Notes: generated from the letters alone by a model not told the origin. A DNA stretch of 64,000 nucleotides from Paenibacillus_T sp033239625 (GCF_033239625.1 NZ_BTCK01000029.1:23144-87143), one strand, 5' to 3'. Positions 42,921 to 52,170 are shown, counted from the stretch's first letter. A program made the numbers and translations.

Positions 42921-43835
42921 ATGAGTGATTCCGTTCGAATCGAACAAGCTATGAAACAGCTAACAGCCTTAATATTGCGCCATGCACCAGCGACTGGCAC
43001 CCACCAGACAGCTGTTCCCCATTTGACATTGATGCATGCGACAGGTATGTCCGAACCGCTGGGGTCCGTCTATAAACCGTCTATCTGCGTCGTAGCTCAA
43101 GGGGCGAAGATGTCCACCCTCGCCGATGAGTCGTACCGATATGATCCGTCTACTTATGTCGTCACCTCCGTAGAGCTGCCTGTCATCAGCAAGGTAATTG
43201 AGGCTTCCCCTGCGGTCCCATACTTGAGCTTGAAGCTCAGCTTCGATATCGATATCATTCTAGACCTCGTACACGCGATGGACCAGCCTATACAGTCACC
43301 TGTGAATCCAACAAGGGGCATTATGTTGAATCGAACGTCACCTGAACTGCTTGAAGCCATCGTCCGGCTCCTACAGCTATTGGATCGACCGATTGATATT
43401 CCGATCTTATCGCCGCTCATCATCCGCGAGATTCTATACCGCGTCCTGCAAGGCGGACAAGGTGGTCTCATCCAACAATTCGCTGTTCTCGGCAGCCAAG
43501 CGCATAGCATTGCGACAGCCATTCGGCAGATCGTCCGGCAATATGACGAGCCGCTCGAGATTGAACAGCTTGCCAAATCGGTCAATATGAGCACATCTGC
43601 CTTTCATAAGCATTTCAAGCGCGTGACGGCGATGAGCCCCTTGCAATATCAGAAGACGATAAGATTGCAGAATGCCCGGCACTTGATGCTGGCTGAATCC
43701 TTTCACGCATCTGATGCAGCCTTCCGAGTCGGCTATGAGAGCCCATCTCAATTCAGCCGCGAATATGCACGAATGTACGGACGTCCGCCTATGCTGGACA
43801 TTCAAGAGCTTCGCAATTCAGTCACGAGCTCCTAA
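42921..43835 (+). CDS. AraC-family regulator (AraC_N type)
   Basis: A protein of about 304 residues. N-terminal AraC_N sensor (PSICVVAQGAKMS, YDPSTYVVTSVELPV) and C-terminal double HTH (IEQLAKSVNMSTSAFHKHFKRVTAMSPLQYQKTIRLQNARHLM, then YESPSQFSREYARMYG). ATG 42921 with AAAGGA 9 nt upstream is preferred; a frame from 42867 is open but lacks a ribosome binding site. Likely regulates the divergent SDR. Confidence 0.9.
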   Translation: MSDSVRIEQAMKQLTALILRHAPATGTHQTAVPHLTLMHATGMSEPLGSVYKPSICVVAQGAKMSTLADESYRYDPSTYVVTSVELPVISKVIEASPAVPYLSLKLSFDIDIILDLVHAMDQPIQSPVNPTRGIMLNRTSPELLEAIVRLLQLLDRPIDIPILSPLIIREILYRVLQGGQGGLIQQFAVLGSQAHSIATAIRQIVRQYDEPLEIEQLAKSVNMSTSAFHKHFKRVTAMSPLQYQKTIRLQNARHLMLAESFHASDAAFRVGYESPSQFSREYARMYGRPPMLDIQELRNSVTSS

Positions 43836-43843
43836 GACAGAGA

Positions 43844-43888
43844 AAGAGCATCTGCCCATCGGCTCAGCAGCCGTAGGCAGATGCTCTT
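43844..43888. terminator. Bidirectional terminator
   Basis: AAGAGCATCTGCC (43844-43856) pairs with GGCAGATGCTCTT (43876-43888), with an inner GGCT/AGCC helix. Between convergent AraC and YhcN genes. Confidence 0.85.
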
Positions 43889-43891
43889 CTT

Positions 43892-44578
43892 CTATTTGTT
43901 ACCACTGCGCTCAACGATCTGCAGCAGCGTCTGGAATTCGCCTGCGATCTTCGCCGGGGACAGCTTGTCCGCCGTGGCATCTGTCCGAATTTGCTCAATC
44001 AATTGGACCGCCTTGGCGCTTTCCACTGTCAGCACCTTTACTTTGCCGCCCATGAAATTCTGGATTTGCTTCGACGCAAGCGTCAGATTATCGTGGCTGG
44101 ATGTATCGGTTCCCTTCATGCCGCCTAACCCTTCACCCGGCGTAACGCCAGTCCCCGATGATCCCTCCGTCGGGCTGAGCAGCTTCTGCTGCACCTCGTC
44201 GTATTGGGAAGCGCTCGACACCTTCTTGGCGGTTGCCAGCACAACCGTATCATCGAATACAAACACACGAACATCGGAGATGCCCACACCGCTAAGCCTC
44301 GATTCCAGATGAGCGGAGAATCCGGTGGAATGCAGGCCTGAGCTGCCGATCATGCTGTACACGGTCGTGCCCATCCCATTCGTTGTTGTTCCATTACGGT
44401 TCGTGGTCATCGTCTTCATACCGTCATGGGATGGGATGATATCCGGATTTCTTACGGCGGACTCATGAACACCACGCTCGGTATGTATGCCAACGTTATC
44501 CCCTGTACTTGCACATCCGTATAGAAGCAATAATGCTCCTAATGCTGCTATTACCGTTGTCATCGATTTCATTCTCAT
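43892..44578 (-). CDS. YhcN/YlaJ family sporulation lipoprotein
   Basis: A 228-residue lipoprotein: lipobox LLYGC at about residue 22, Thr/Gly/Asn-rich middle, then the YhcN domain (LESRLSGVGISDVRVFVFDDTVVLATAKK, and C-terminal GGKVKVLTVESAKAVQLIEQIRTD). Members are forespore-expressed envelope lipoproteins. GGGAGG precedes ATG. Divergent from the gluconate-dehydrogenase-like genes. Confidence 0.87.
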   Translation of the reverse strand: MRMKSMTTVIAALGALLLLYGCASTGDNVGIHTERGVHESAVRNPDIIPSHDGMKTMTTNRNGTTTNGMGTTVYSMIGSSGLHSTGFSAHLESRLSGVGISDVRVFVFDDTVVLATAKKVSSASQYDEVQQKLLSPTEGSSGTGVTPGEGLGGMKGTDTSSHDNLTLASKQIQNFMGGKVKVLTVESAKAVQLIEQIRTDATADKLSPAKIAGEFQTLLQIVERSGNK

Positions 44579-44705
44579 CTCTTAATCCTCCCTGCTTGAG
44601 GCTTGTTGCTGTCGTTAGCATCTCCTTGCTGCTGAAATGAATATTCATGTTTGGTTGGAAAATAATAAACGTGCGACTAGGAATTACATTTCAGGAGGGA
44701 ATGTG

Positions 44706-45539
44706 ATGATGCCAACCGATCAAGATCGCTTGCATGAAGAGACAGACCGTTCGAATGACACGAGAACACAAGAAGCTGAGCAAGCCGTTCACAGCAGCTC
44801 CCGTCGTAAATTTCTGAAGACGACAGGTTATGCGCTTGGCGGCCTTGTCGTCGGCGGCGCATTAAGCACCATTATCGGGTGCAACACGAAAGATTCAACG
44901 GAAGATACAACGGACAAGACACCTACGGATACGGGCGCTGCCGCCAATGAAGTGAAGAACTATAACCGAGCTCTCATGTTCTTCACGCAAGAGCAGTACC
45001 GAATCGTAGAAAGCGCCGCAGAGCGCATTTTCCCAGAGGATGATAATGGTCCAGGCGCCACAGCTCTCGGCGTTGCCTTCTTCATTGACCATCAGCTTGC
45101 CGGTGATTATGGGTTCAACGGCAGGGACTATATGAGTCCTCCGTTCTATGCCGGCGAGAAAGAGCAAGGGTACCAAGGCCGTCTGAAGCGGCGCGAGATT
45201 TATGAGATCGGCATTCGCGAGCTCGACAATTACAGCAACTCGAAGTATCAGAAGGGCTTCACGTCATTGGCACCTGAAGAGATGGATGCTGTGCTCAAGG
45301 ACTTCGAGTCCGATACGGCGAAGCTGACGACGATTTCGGCAAGCGCTTTTTTCAAAATGCTGCGGACGAACACGCTCGAAGGCGCATACAGCGATCCGCT
45401 GTACGGCGGCAACGCGAATATGAATGGCTGGCGCATGCGGGGCTATCCAGGAAACCAAATGAGCTACACTGCAACGATCGATAAGGGGTATACGCCAATC
45501 GAGCCGAGCAGCCTGCAGGATCATATGGCGGCACATTAG
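44706..45539 (+). CDS. Tat-exported gluconate 2-dehydrogenase subunit 3-like protein
   Basis: A protein of about 277 residues. Twin-arginine signal SRRKFLKTTGYALGGLVVGGAL followed by STIIGC, a possible lipobox, then a Gluconate_2-dh3 domain (FFTQEQYRIVESAAERIFPEDDNGPGATALGVAFFIDHQL, YMSPPFY...GYQGRLKRREIYEIGI). ATG 44706 with AGGAGGG 6 nt upstream is preferred over 44637. The small subunit usually guides export of the GMC subunit through the Tat pathway. It is 19 bp from that gene. Confidence 0.9.
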   Translation: MMPTDQDRLHEETDRSNDTRTQEAEQAVHSSSRRKFLKTTGYALGGLVVGGALSTIIGCNTKDSTEDTTDKTPTDTGAAANEVKNYNRALMFFTQEQYRIVESAAERIFPEDDNGPGATALGVAFFIDHQLAGDYGFNGRDYMSPPFYAGEKEQGYQGRLKRREIYEIGIRELDNYSNSKYQKGFTSLAPEEMDAVLKDFESDTAKLTTISASAFFKMLRTNTLEGAYSDPLYGGNANMNGWRMRGYPGNQMSYTATIDKGYTPIEPSSLQDHMAAH

Positions 45540-45558
45540 CAGATTAAGGAGACGGGTT

Positions 45559-47274
45559 ATGGCAAAAACATTACCGAAAACCGATGTCGTCATTGCCGGC
45601 GTAGGCTGGGCGGGCGGTATTATTGCAGCGGAACTGACGAAGGCAGGGCTTAACGTCGTTGGTCTCGAGCGCGGCAAGGAACGGAAGACAGAAGATTATT
45701 TCATGGTGCATGACGAGCTTCGATATGCGCTGCGTTATGAATTATTCCAAGATTTGTCCAAGGAAACGATCACTTTCCGCAGCAATGAGAAGATACGCGC
45801 GCTGCCTATGCGCTCGTATGGCTCCTTCCTGCTCGGAACCGGCCTTGGCGGTTCTGGAGTTCACTGGAATGGACATACGTATCGTTTTCTGCCGTACGAC
45901 TTCCAGATCAAGAGCAAGACGATTGAACGTTATGGCAAAAATAAACTGCCCGCTGGCATGTCGATCCAAGACTGGGGCATCACATACGACCAGTTAGAGC
46001 CGTATTACGACAAATTCGAGAAGACGGCGGGAATATCCGGCGAGACGAACCCGCTCGGCGGCAAACGCAGCGCCGACTATCCGACGCCTCCGATGAAGAA
46101 GTCCCCTGCTCTTCAGAAGTTCTCGGACGCCGCAACACGCATGAAGCTCCATCCTTATATGATGCCTTCGGCCAATCTGTCGCAGACGTATACGAATCCG
46201 GATGGAATCGCGCGTGCGGCGTGCCAATATTGCGGCTATTGCGAGCGGTTCGGCTGCGAATACGGTGCCAAGGCCGATCCGGTTGTCACCGTTATTCCCG
46301 TAGCGAACAAAACGGGCAAATTTGAAATTAGAAGCCACTCCGATGTGAGACGCATCATACATAAGGGCGGCAAAGCAACCGGTGTCATGTACATCGATGT
46401 GACGACTGGCGAAGAGATTATTCAGCCCGCAGATATCGTCGTCGCAGCCAGCTATGTGTTCAACAATACACGGCTGCTCCTATTGTCTGGACTGGGCAAG
46501 GCGTATGACCCTTCGACTGGCAGCGGCGCGATCGGCAAAAACTATGCGTATCAGGTGATCAAAGGAAGCGCGGCAGGTTTCTTCGAGAAGGAACAGTTCA
46601 ATACGTACGCCGGTGCAGGTGCGCTAGGTGTATCGATCGATGACTACAATGGCGATAACTTCGACCATAGCAATCTGAATTTCATCCATGGCGGCGTTAT
46701 TACATTGACCCAATCCGGAGCGCGGCCGATTCAGAACAATCCGGTGCCTTCCGGTACGGCATCTTGGGGTTCTGAGTTCAAAGCCAACTCGCTCAAATAT
46801 GCGAATCGCACGCTCAGCATTGGCGCGCAAGGCTCGTCGATGTCATACAAGCATCATTACATGGACCTTGATCCGACCTATAAGGATGCTTACGGCGATC
46901 CGCTCATTCGGATTACGTTCGACTTCGAAGATCAAGATCGTGAGCTGGCCAAATATTTGGCGTTGAAGTGCTCCGAGATTATGAAGGAAATGGGCGCTGA
47001 TCACGTCGATTACTTGAAGGATCTCGGTCCTTACGAGATTATGACGTATCAGTCTACTCATAATACCGGCGGCGTCATTATGGGAGCAGATGCTGGCGAT
47101 TCAGCGATCAACAATTTCAGCCAGATGTGGGACGCTGAGAATGTGTTTGTCGTAGGGGCTAGTTCTTTCCCGCAAAATGCAGGCTACAACCCGACCGATA
47201 CGGTTGGCGCACTCGCCTATCGGGCTGCTGAAGGCATTTTGAAATATCACGGCAAAGGCGGCATGCTCGTCTGA
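45559..47274 (+). CDS. GMC-family oxidoreductase (gluconate dehydrogenase large subunit-like)
   Basis: A 571-residue flavoprotein: ADP-binding VVIAGVGWAGGIIAAEL near the N-terminus, GTGLGGSGVHWNGHTYRF, a cysteine motif CQYCGYCERFGCEYGAKADP (a 3Fe-4S or structural site as in FAD-dependent sugar dehydrogenases), and the C-terminal catalytic HNTGGVIMG and NPTDTVGALAYR. It has no signal of its own, so it is probably exported together with the Tat subunit. Electrons would pass to a cytochrome c, encoded nearby. Confidence 0.9.
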   Translation: MAKTLPKTDVVIAGVGWAGGIIAAELTKAGLNVVGLERGKERKTEDYFMVHDELRYALRYELFQDLSKETITFRSNEKIRALPMRSYGSFLLGTGLGGSGVHWNGHTYRFLPYDFQIKSKTIERYGKNKLPAGMSIQDWGITYDQLEPYYDKFEKTAGISGETNPLGGKRSADYPTPPMKKSPALQKFSDAATRMKLHPYMMPSANLSQTYTNPDGIARAACQYCGYCERFGCEYGAKADPVVTVIPVANKTGKFEIRSHSDVRRIIHKGGKATGVMYIDVTTGEEIIQPADIVVAASYVFNNTRLLLLSGLGKAYDPSTGSGAIGKNYAYQVIKGSAAGFFEKEQFNTYAGAGALGVSIDDYNGDNFDHSNLNFIHGGVITLTQSGARPIQNNPVPSGTASWGSEFKANSLKYANRTLSIGAQGSSMSYKHHYMDLDPTYKDAYGDPLIRITFDFEDQDRELAKYLALKCSEIMKEMGADHVDYLKDLGPYEIMTYQSTHNTGGVIMGADAGDSAINNFSQMWDAENVFVVGASSFPQNAGYNPTDTVGALAYRAAEGILKYHGKGGMLV

Positions 47275-47285
47275 TGCAATCCATG

Positions 47286-47324
47286 AAGAAGGGCCTTATC
47301 TCATCGATAAGGCCCTTCTTGTTT
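47286..47324. terminator. Bidirectional terminator
   Basis: A 15-bp perfect stem pairs AAGAAGGGCCTTATC (47286-47300) with GATAAGGCCCTTCTT (47306-47320). Between convergent GMC oxidoreductase and tatA genes. Confidence 0.88.
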
Positions 47325-47355
47325 GATTAGCGTAATGCAGGTTCCCTAGTTGTAA

Positions 47356-47559
47356 TTACAGCAGCTTCTGAGAATCCTTCTTCTCTTGCTCAATCGAGGT
47401 CTGCGTGTCTTCTTCTACGATGCCTCGCGTCGAGCTGCGGAATTCGCGCAGCGTATCGCCGAATGCCCGGCCGAGCATCGGCAGCTTGGAAGGTCCGAAG
47501 ACGATCAGCGCGATCAGCAGGATAATGACTAGCCCGGAAACACCGATATTATTGAACAT
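47356..47559 (-). CDS. tatA: Twin-arginine translocase subunit TatA
   Basis: A 67-residue protein with an N-terminal membrane helix (GVSGLVIILLIALIVFGPSKLP), the FGP hinge, and an amphipathic helix GRAFGDTLREFRSS, ending in a charged tail. GGAG precedes ATG. It lies 29 bp after tatC, forming a minimal TatAC pair. Confidence 0.93.
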   Translation of the reverse strand: MFNNIGVSGLVIILLIALIVFGPSKLPMLGRAFGDTLREFRSSTRGIVEEDTQTSIEQEKKDSQKLL

Positions 47560-47587
47560 GTAGATTCTCCTTTACGATACTGTTTGG

Positions 47588-48334
47588 TTATGCTGGATCT
47601 GGATTTGGATCGGAATATGGGAATGCGGCTTGACGCCGCGCGTACCTTTTGGAGAAGAGTACGCTAATCTCGAACAACACCAGCAGCGGGATCGTGACAG
47701 ACAGATGGGAGACGAAATCCGGCGGCGATATGCAAGCGCCTACTACTGCTAAGCCTACATAAGCGTATTTGCGCGAGACATTCATCCTCTCCGGCGTAAG
47801 CAAGCCGAGACGTGTTAAGAACAGCATCACGAGCGGCATCTCGAATGCTACGCCGAGCGGGAATACGACGCTGAACATAAACACGAAATATTTGTCGATC
47901 CCGTACGTCTCTGTCGCTCCGATCGTCTGATTCATCTTCACCATAAAACGCAGCATCATCGGGAACACGACCCAGTAGCTGAACGATACGCCTCCAAGGA
48001 ACAATAGGAACGACACAGGCACATACGCCAGCGTCCCTTTCGCCTCTCTTGGCGTCAGACCAGGCCTAACGAATGCCCAAGCTTGGTATAGCAGCACGGG
48101 CAATGTGAACAGCATGGCGATCAGAAACGCGCATCGCAGGTAAATGAACAGTCCGTCCGTGAAGGAGAACACATTCCACTGAACGTCTGCCGCAGACGTA
48201 CTCTTGATGTACTGCAGGATTCGGGGCGACCCGTAGAGTCCGCCGCACATCGACACAAGGAAGCAGCTGAACACAATGAGCAGTCTTCGCCTTAGCTCCG
48301 TTAAGTGCCTCACGACATCCTCGTTTATGTCCAA
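47588..48334 (-). CDS. tatC: Twin-arginine translocase subunit TatC
   Basis: A 248-residue six-helix membrane protein: HLTELRRRLLIVFSCFLVSM at the start, FTLPVLLYQAWAFVRPGLTPREAK, FPLGVAFEMPLVMLFL and CISPPDFVSHLSVTIPL, which are diagnostic for TatC. Start is TTG 48334 with GAGG 9 nt upstream. With TatA it forms a dedicated translocase next to a Tat substrate, a common arrangement. Confidence 0.95.
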   Translation of the reverse strand: MDINEDVVRHLTELRRRLLIVFSCFLVSMCGGLYGSPRILQYIKSTSAADVQWNVFSFTDGLFIYLRCAFLIAMLFTLPVLLYQAWAFVRPGLTPREAKGTLAYVPVSFLLFLGGVSFSYWVVFPMMLRFMVKMNQTIGATETYGIDKYFVFMFSVVFPLGVAFEMPLVMLFLTRLGLLTPERMNVSRKYAYVGLAVVGACISPPDFVSHLSVTIPLLVLFEISVLFSKRYARRQAAFPYSDPNPDPA

Positions 48335-48498
48335 TCGCGATCACCTCGATTCACCGGCTTCGCCTGTTATTATTTTCAAAACCCATGTTTAGATTGTCCA
48401 GCTTATGCCTCGTTATGCGTTATGTATTTGGATATCCGAATATGGAGCGAAGTTTGAGGGAATCGTATGAAAATAATACTAAGAATGAGGTGTACAGC

Positions 48499-48894
48499 AT
48501 GGTGAAGTCCAAGTGGATGATTGGTTTTATGGCGCTTGCGCTCGCTCTTACGCTAAGCGCTTGCGGCGGCAATAAGGACGAGGACAACAACAATAATGGC
48601 GAAACAACAGGCAACAATGAATCGACCGGAAACGGCAACAACACGAATACAAGCGGCGGTACGGTTGATGCCGCTGCAGCGAAAACCGTGTACGAGGCCA
48701 ACTGCATCAGCTGTCATGCGGTAGATCTAGCTGGCGGTATGGGGCCTAACCTGCAGAAGGTCGGCAGCAAGCTGTCGGTTGATCAAATCACGCAACGCAT
48801 CAATGAAGGCGGCGGCGGCATGCCGGCATTCAAAGGCCAACTAAGCGATACGGATATCGCCAATCTCGCCGGCTGGCTCGGAACGATGAAGTAA
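48499..48894 (+). CDS. Lipoprotein cytochrome c (c551-like)
   Basis: A protein of about 131 residues. Signal with lipobox LTLSAC, an Asn/Gly/Thr-rich linker, then a class I cytochrome c: heme motif CISCH, GGMGPNL and axial Met in GGGGMPAFKGQL. ATG 48499 with GAGG is preferred; the frame from 48385 is open but has no ribosome binding site. Membrane-anchored on the outer face, it is the likely electron acceptor of the GMC dehydrogenase. Divergent from tatC. Confidence 0.9.
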   Translation: MVKSKWMIGFMALALALTLSACGGNKDEDNNNNGETTGNNESTGNGNNTNTSGGTVDAAAAKTVYEANCISCHAVDLAGGMGPNLQKVGSKLSVDQITQRINEGGGGMPAFKGQLSDTDIANLAGWLGTMK

Positions 48895-48902
48895 CATGCA
48901 CG

Positions 48903-48950
48903 AAGGGCAGTCCAAGGGTCAAATCATTGACCTTTGGACTGCCCTTTTCA
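48903..48950. terminator. Bidirectional terminator
   Basis: A 20-bp imperfect stem pairs AAGGGCAGTCCAAGGGTCAA (48903-48922) with TTGACCTTTGGACTGCCCTT (48927-48946), followed by TTTCATT. Between cytochrome c and UvrA-like genes. Confidence 0.88.
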
Positions 48951-51203
48951 TTACTTCAAGTATCTACCCGTAATCGACTGTTCTTCGTGAACGATCTGCG
49001 TCGGCGTCCCTTCGAACACCACTTGACCGCCCTTGCTGCCTCCGTCTGGACCCATGTCAATAATCCAGTCCGCTTGACTGATTACATCCAGGTTGTGCTC
49101 GATTACGATGACCGTATTGCCAGCATCGACAAGACGATTCATAATGCCGAGAAGCTGACCGATATCGGACATGTGCAGGCCGGTTGTTGGCTCGTCCATC
49201 ACATAGATGCTGCCCTTCTTATGCAGCTCGCTTGCAAGCTTGATCCGTTGGCATTCGCCGCCAGACAACGTGCTGAGCGGCTGACCGAGCGTAATGTAAT
49301 TGAGACCTACATCGCTCATGGCCTGAAGTTTCTTTACTACCTCTTTCAACTCGAAGAATGCCAGTGCCTGCTCTACTGTCATCTCTAGAACATCGGCTAT
49401 GGATTTGCCATTCAGCTTATACTCGAGCACTTCTTCCTTGAATCGCTTGCCACCGCACACTTCGCAGGGAAGCTTCACGCTGTCGAGGAATGCGATGTCC
49501 GTATAGACTACGCCAAGACCTTGACAGTTCTCGCAAGCTCCCTTGGAGTTGAAGCTGAACAGCCCTTGATTCACCTTATTCGCAGATGCGAAAGCTTTGC
49601 GGACATCATCCATAATGCCTGTATAGGTGGCTGGATTCGAACGTGTCGATACGCCAACCGCCGATTGATCGATTACGATTGCATCGGTATGCTGCTGAAG
49701 GAATACATCGTTGATCAGCGTGCTTTTGCCCGAACCCGCCACACCAGTAACGACTGTCAGTACGCCGGTTGGGATGTCGACGCTTACGTTCTGCAGGTTA
49801 TGCAAGGATGCATTGTGCACGGACAATTTGCCTGATGGCTGCCTGCAATCCTGCTTCAACTGCAGCGGACGCTTCATGAAGCTGCCGGTAAGCGTACCGG
49901 ACTCGAGCAAGCCTTCATAGCTGCCTTCGTATACGATGGTACCGCCTCGGCTGCCCGCGTGAGGTCCGACGTCAACGATATGGTCGGCTACCTTGATGAC
50001 ATCGGGATCATGTTCTACGACAATGACCGTGTTCCCTTTGTCCCGCAGCTTCTGCAGCAATTCATTCAACCGATGAACATCGCGAGGATGAAGGCCAACG
50101 CTTGGCTCGTCGAAAATATAAGTGACATCGACCAAACTGCCGCTCAGGTGCTTCACCATCTTGACTCGCTGCGATTCGCCGCCGGATAACGTATCCGTCT
50201 CGCGGTCAAGCGTCAAGTACTCGAGTCCGATTTCGACCAAATGCTGCAGCCGTTCTGTCAATGACTTGATGATTGGCGCTGCGACAGCATCGTCGATCTC
50301 GCGAACGACTTCGATGAGTCGTCCGACCTCCATGGCAGAGAAGTCTGCAATGTTATAGCCATTGATGCGGCAGTTGAGCGCTGCTTGACTAAGTCTCGCA
50401 CCATGACAGCTGGAGCATGGGCCTTCCGTTATGTAAGGCGTTACTGCCTTCTGCGTCCGTTCGGACATCGTCTTCAGATCGCGTTTGATGTACTTGTTCG
50501 TGAACTTCTCAATAACGCCTTCTACAGTCACATTGATTGTTTTACCGCCGAACTGCACCTCTACTTTGCGTGCTTTTCCGTACAACAGCTGCTCAAGCAC
50601 GTCGGCTGGATAGTCGCTCAGCTTCATGTCAAGATCGTAGGAACCTGACTCCATCAGCATATTGAATTCGAAACCGCCTGCCGAATAATCCGGTAGCATG
50701 AGGGCTCCTTCATTGAGCGATTTGGACAGATCGACCGCTTTGCTCATGTCGACACCGAGTCTGCGGCCAAGCCCGTTGCATTCCGGACACATGCCTTGCG
50801 GGTCATTGAACGAGAACATATTGGCCGTTCCGACATAGGGCTGGCCGACTCTGGAGAACAGCAGACGAACGATCGGAGCGATGTCGGTAATCGTGCCCAT
50901 CGTGGAGTGCGAACCGCCGCCAAGCCGTTTCTGGTCCACAATGACCGCCATGCTCAGGTTCTGTATCCCGTCCGTGTCTGGCTGCGGGTACTTCGGCAGG
51001 AACGTGCGGACGAACATGGTGAAGTTCTCGTTCAGCAGTCGCGTGGATTCTGCGGCGATGGTATCGAACACAATCGACGATTTGCCCGAACCGGATACAC
51101 CGGTGAAGATCGAAATTTTACGCTTCGGGATGCTTAAGGATACGTTCTTCAGATTGTTCTCCCTTGCGCCCGAGATGACGATAAATTCCTGATTAGCGCT
51201 CAA
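48951..51203 (-). CDS. UvrA-like ABC ATPase (short, class II type)
   Basis: A 750-residue soluble ATPase with two ABC cassettes: Walker A GVSGSGKSS and GVAGSGKST, signatures LSGGESQRVK and LSGGECQRIK, Walker B YIFDEPSVGL and YVMDEPTTGL. Zinc-type cysteine pairs CPEC, CSSC, CENC and CEVC remain. About 190 residues shorter than UvrA1, lacking the UvrB-binding insertion, as in UvrA2/DrrC proteins associated with DNA damage or drug tolerance. TTG 51203 with AAGG about 10 nt upstream is the start. Confidence 0.9.
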   Translation of the reverse strand: MSANQEFIVISGARENNLKNVSLSIPKRKISIFTGVSGSGKSSIVFDTIAAESTRLLNENFTMFVRTFLPKYPQPDTDGIQNLSMAVIVDQKRLGGGSHSTMGTITDIAPIVRLLFSRVGQPYVGTANMFSFNDPQGMCPECNGLGRRLGVDMSKAVDLSKSLNEGALMLPDYSAGGFEFNMLMESGSYDLDMKLSDYPADVLEQLLYGKARKVEVQFGGKTINVTVEGVIEKFTNKYIKRDLKTMSERTQKAVTPYITEGPCSSCHGARLSQAALNCRINGYNIADFSAMEVGRLIEVVREIDDAVAAPIIKSLTERLQHLVEIGLEYLTLDRETDTLSGGESQRVKMVKHLSGSLVDVTYIFDEPSVGLHPRDVHRLNELLQKLRDKGNTVIVVEHDPDVIKVADHIVDVGPHAGSRGGTIVYEGSYEGLLESGTLTGSFMKRPLQLKQDCRQPSGKLSVHNASLHNLQNVSVDIPTGVLTVVTGVAGSGKSTLINDVFLQQHTDAIVIDQSAVGVSTRSNPATYTGIMDDVRKAFASANKVNQGLFSFNSKGACENCQGLGVVYTDIAFLDSVKLPCEVCGGKRFKEEVLEYKLNGKSIADVLEMTVEQALAFFELKEVVKKLQAMSDVGLNYITLGQPLSTLSGGECQRIKLASELHKKGSIYVMDEPTTGLHMSDIGQLLGIMNRLVDAGNTVIVIEHNLDVISQADWIIDMGPDGGSKGGQVVFEGTPTQIVHEEQSITGRYLK

Positions 51204-51301
51204 TGACGAACATCCTTCCGTTTCAAGTTTAGATGATGCTGGATTCCTATCGTATCATTCAACAAGCAAGGAACTTGTCTTATTAGCTCAGAGGAGCACA
51301 T

Positions 51302-51332
51302 AAACCGGCTGCATCGAACATGCGGCCGGTTT
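51302..51332 (-). terminator. Hairpin after SRPBCC gene
   Basis: AAACCGGCTGCAT (51302-51314) pairs with ATGCGGCCGGTTT (51320-51332), one mismatch. T-tract is short. Confidence 0.6.
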
Positions 51333-51351
51333 AGGATCATTCACGTAGAGA

Positions 51352-51753
51352 TTATTGTTCCAACAGCTTGCCGAGCTCGCCGCACCATTGCGTAACGCCC
51401 CATTTGGCACCATTGAGCGCTTGTTCGTTGGAGATGCCCGATTGTTCGAGATGCAGGTTTAATTTGCCTTCGCCCAGATCTTGGATCGACCACGCTACGG
51501 TGTGCTTCTCAGGACCGACAGCAGATGTATAAGACAATACACGGTTTGCCTCGTCTACTACGAGCACTTCGCAATTGATAATGCCATCCCAATACTGATT
51601 CGCTTCCGCACGGAATTGGAACTGGTGGCCTACTTCCGGTTTGAAATCATTGGGTAGAACCCATTTAGCCAGCTTATTCGAATCCGTCAATGCGGACCAC
51701 AGCTTCTCGATCGTTGTTGTATATTGGAAATCCAATGTAAGCGTCAAACTCAT
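51352..51753 (-). CDS. SRPBCC (AHSA1-like) domain protein
   Basis: A 133-residue START/Bet v1-type lipid-cavity protein: TTIEKLWSALTDSNKLAKWVLPNDFKPEVG at the start, VAWSIQDLGEGKLNLHLEQSGI later. Cytosolic. Its start overlaps the ArsR stop by 4 nt (ATGA, 51750-51753), a very common ArsR-SRPBCC coupling. Ligand unknown. Confidence 0.9.
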   Translation of the reverse strand: MSLTLTLDFQYTTTIEKLWSALTDSNKLAKWVLPNDFKPEVGHQFQFRAEANQYWDGIINCEVLVVDEANRVLSYTSAVGPEKHTVAWSIQDLGEGKLNLHLEQSGISNEQALNGAKWGVTQWCGELGKLLEQ

Positions 51754-52079
51754 TCTTCTTCCTCCTCTAATAGTTGGCCTAAGCTAATCAAATTCATCGT
51801 CCAAAACTTCTGATAGAAAGACAACCATTCATGCACTTCCCGGAGTGGAGCGGCGTTCAATCTGAACCTTGTTTCTCTGCCGACTTTGCGGTCGATGACC
51901 AATCCAGCCTCTTTCAATATCGCCAAATGCTTCGATACGGCTGTGCGTCCCATATCGAATTGCGCTGTTAATTCATGCAGCGGAATCTCTCTAGGCTCCG
52001 CTAATATGCGAATCAATTTACGTCGTGTCGGATCAGCGATTGCATCGAATGGATCCCTCAACGGATTGTTATCGCTCAC
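51750..52079 (-). CDS. ArsR-family transcriptional repressor
   Basis: A 109-residue winged-helix protein: DPFDAIADPTRRKLIRILAEPREIPLHELTAQFDMGRTAVSKHLAILKEAGLVIDRKVGRETRFRLN. No metal-binding cysteines, so not a metal sensor of ArsR/SmtB type; the SRPBCC partner may supply or respond to the signal. GTG 52079 with GGAGAGGG upstream. Two operator copies lie just upstream, one inside the promoter, implying autorepression. Confidence 0.9.
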   Translation of the reverse strand: MSDNNPLRDPFDAIADPTRRKLIRILAEPREIPLHELTAQFDMGRTAVSKHLAILKEAGLVIDRKVGRETRFRLNAAPLREVHEWLSFYQKFWTMNLISLGQLLEEEEE

Positions 52080-52115
52080 AACACCCTCTCCTAGGATATA
52101 GCTATTCTATATTTC

Positions 52116-52168
52116 GGACACTGTTTGGTGTCGATTTGATTATAGGACACTTAATGGTGTCCTGTCAA
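52116..52168 (-). promoter_or_regulatory. Consensus promoter with embedded ArsR operators
   Basis: On the minus strand TTGACA (52168-52163) and TATAAT (52144-52139) are perfect. The 18-nt spacer is itself the inverted repeat GGACACCATTAAGTGTCC, and a second copy (GACAC-N6-GTGTC, 52117-52132) lies just downstream of -10. Repressor binding would block polymerase directly. Confidence 0.85.
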
Positions 52169-52170
52169 CA

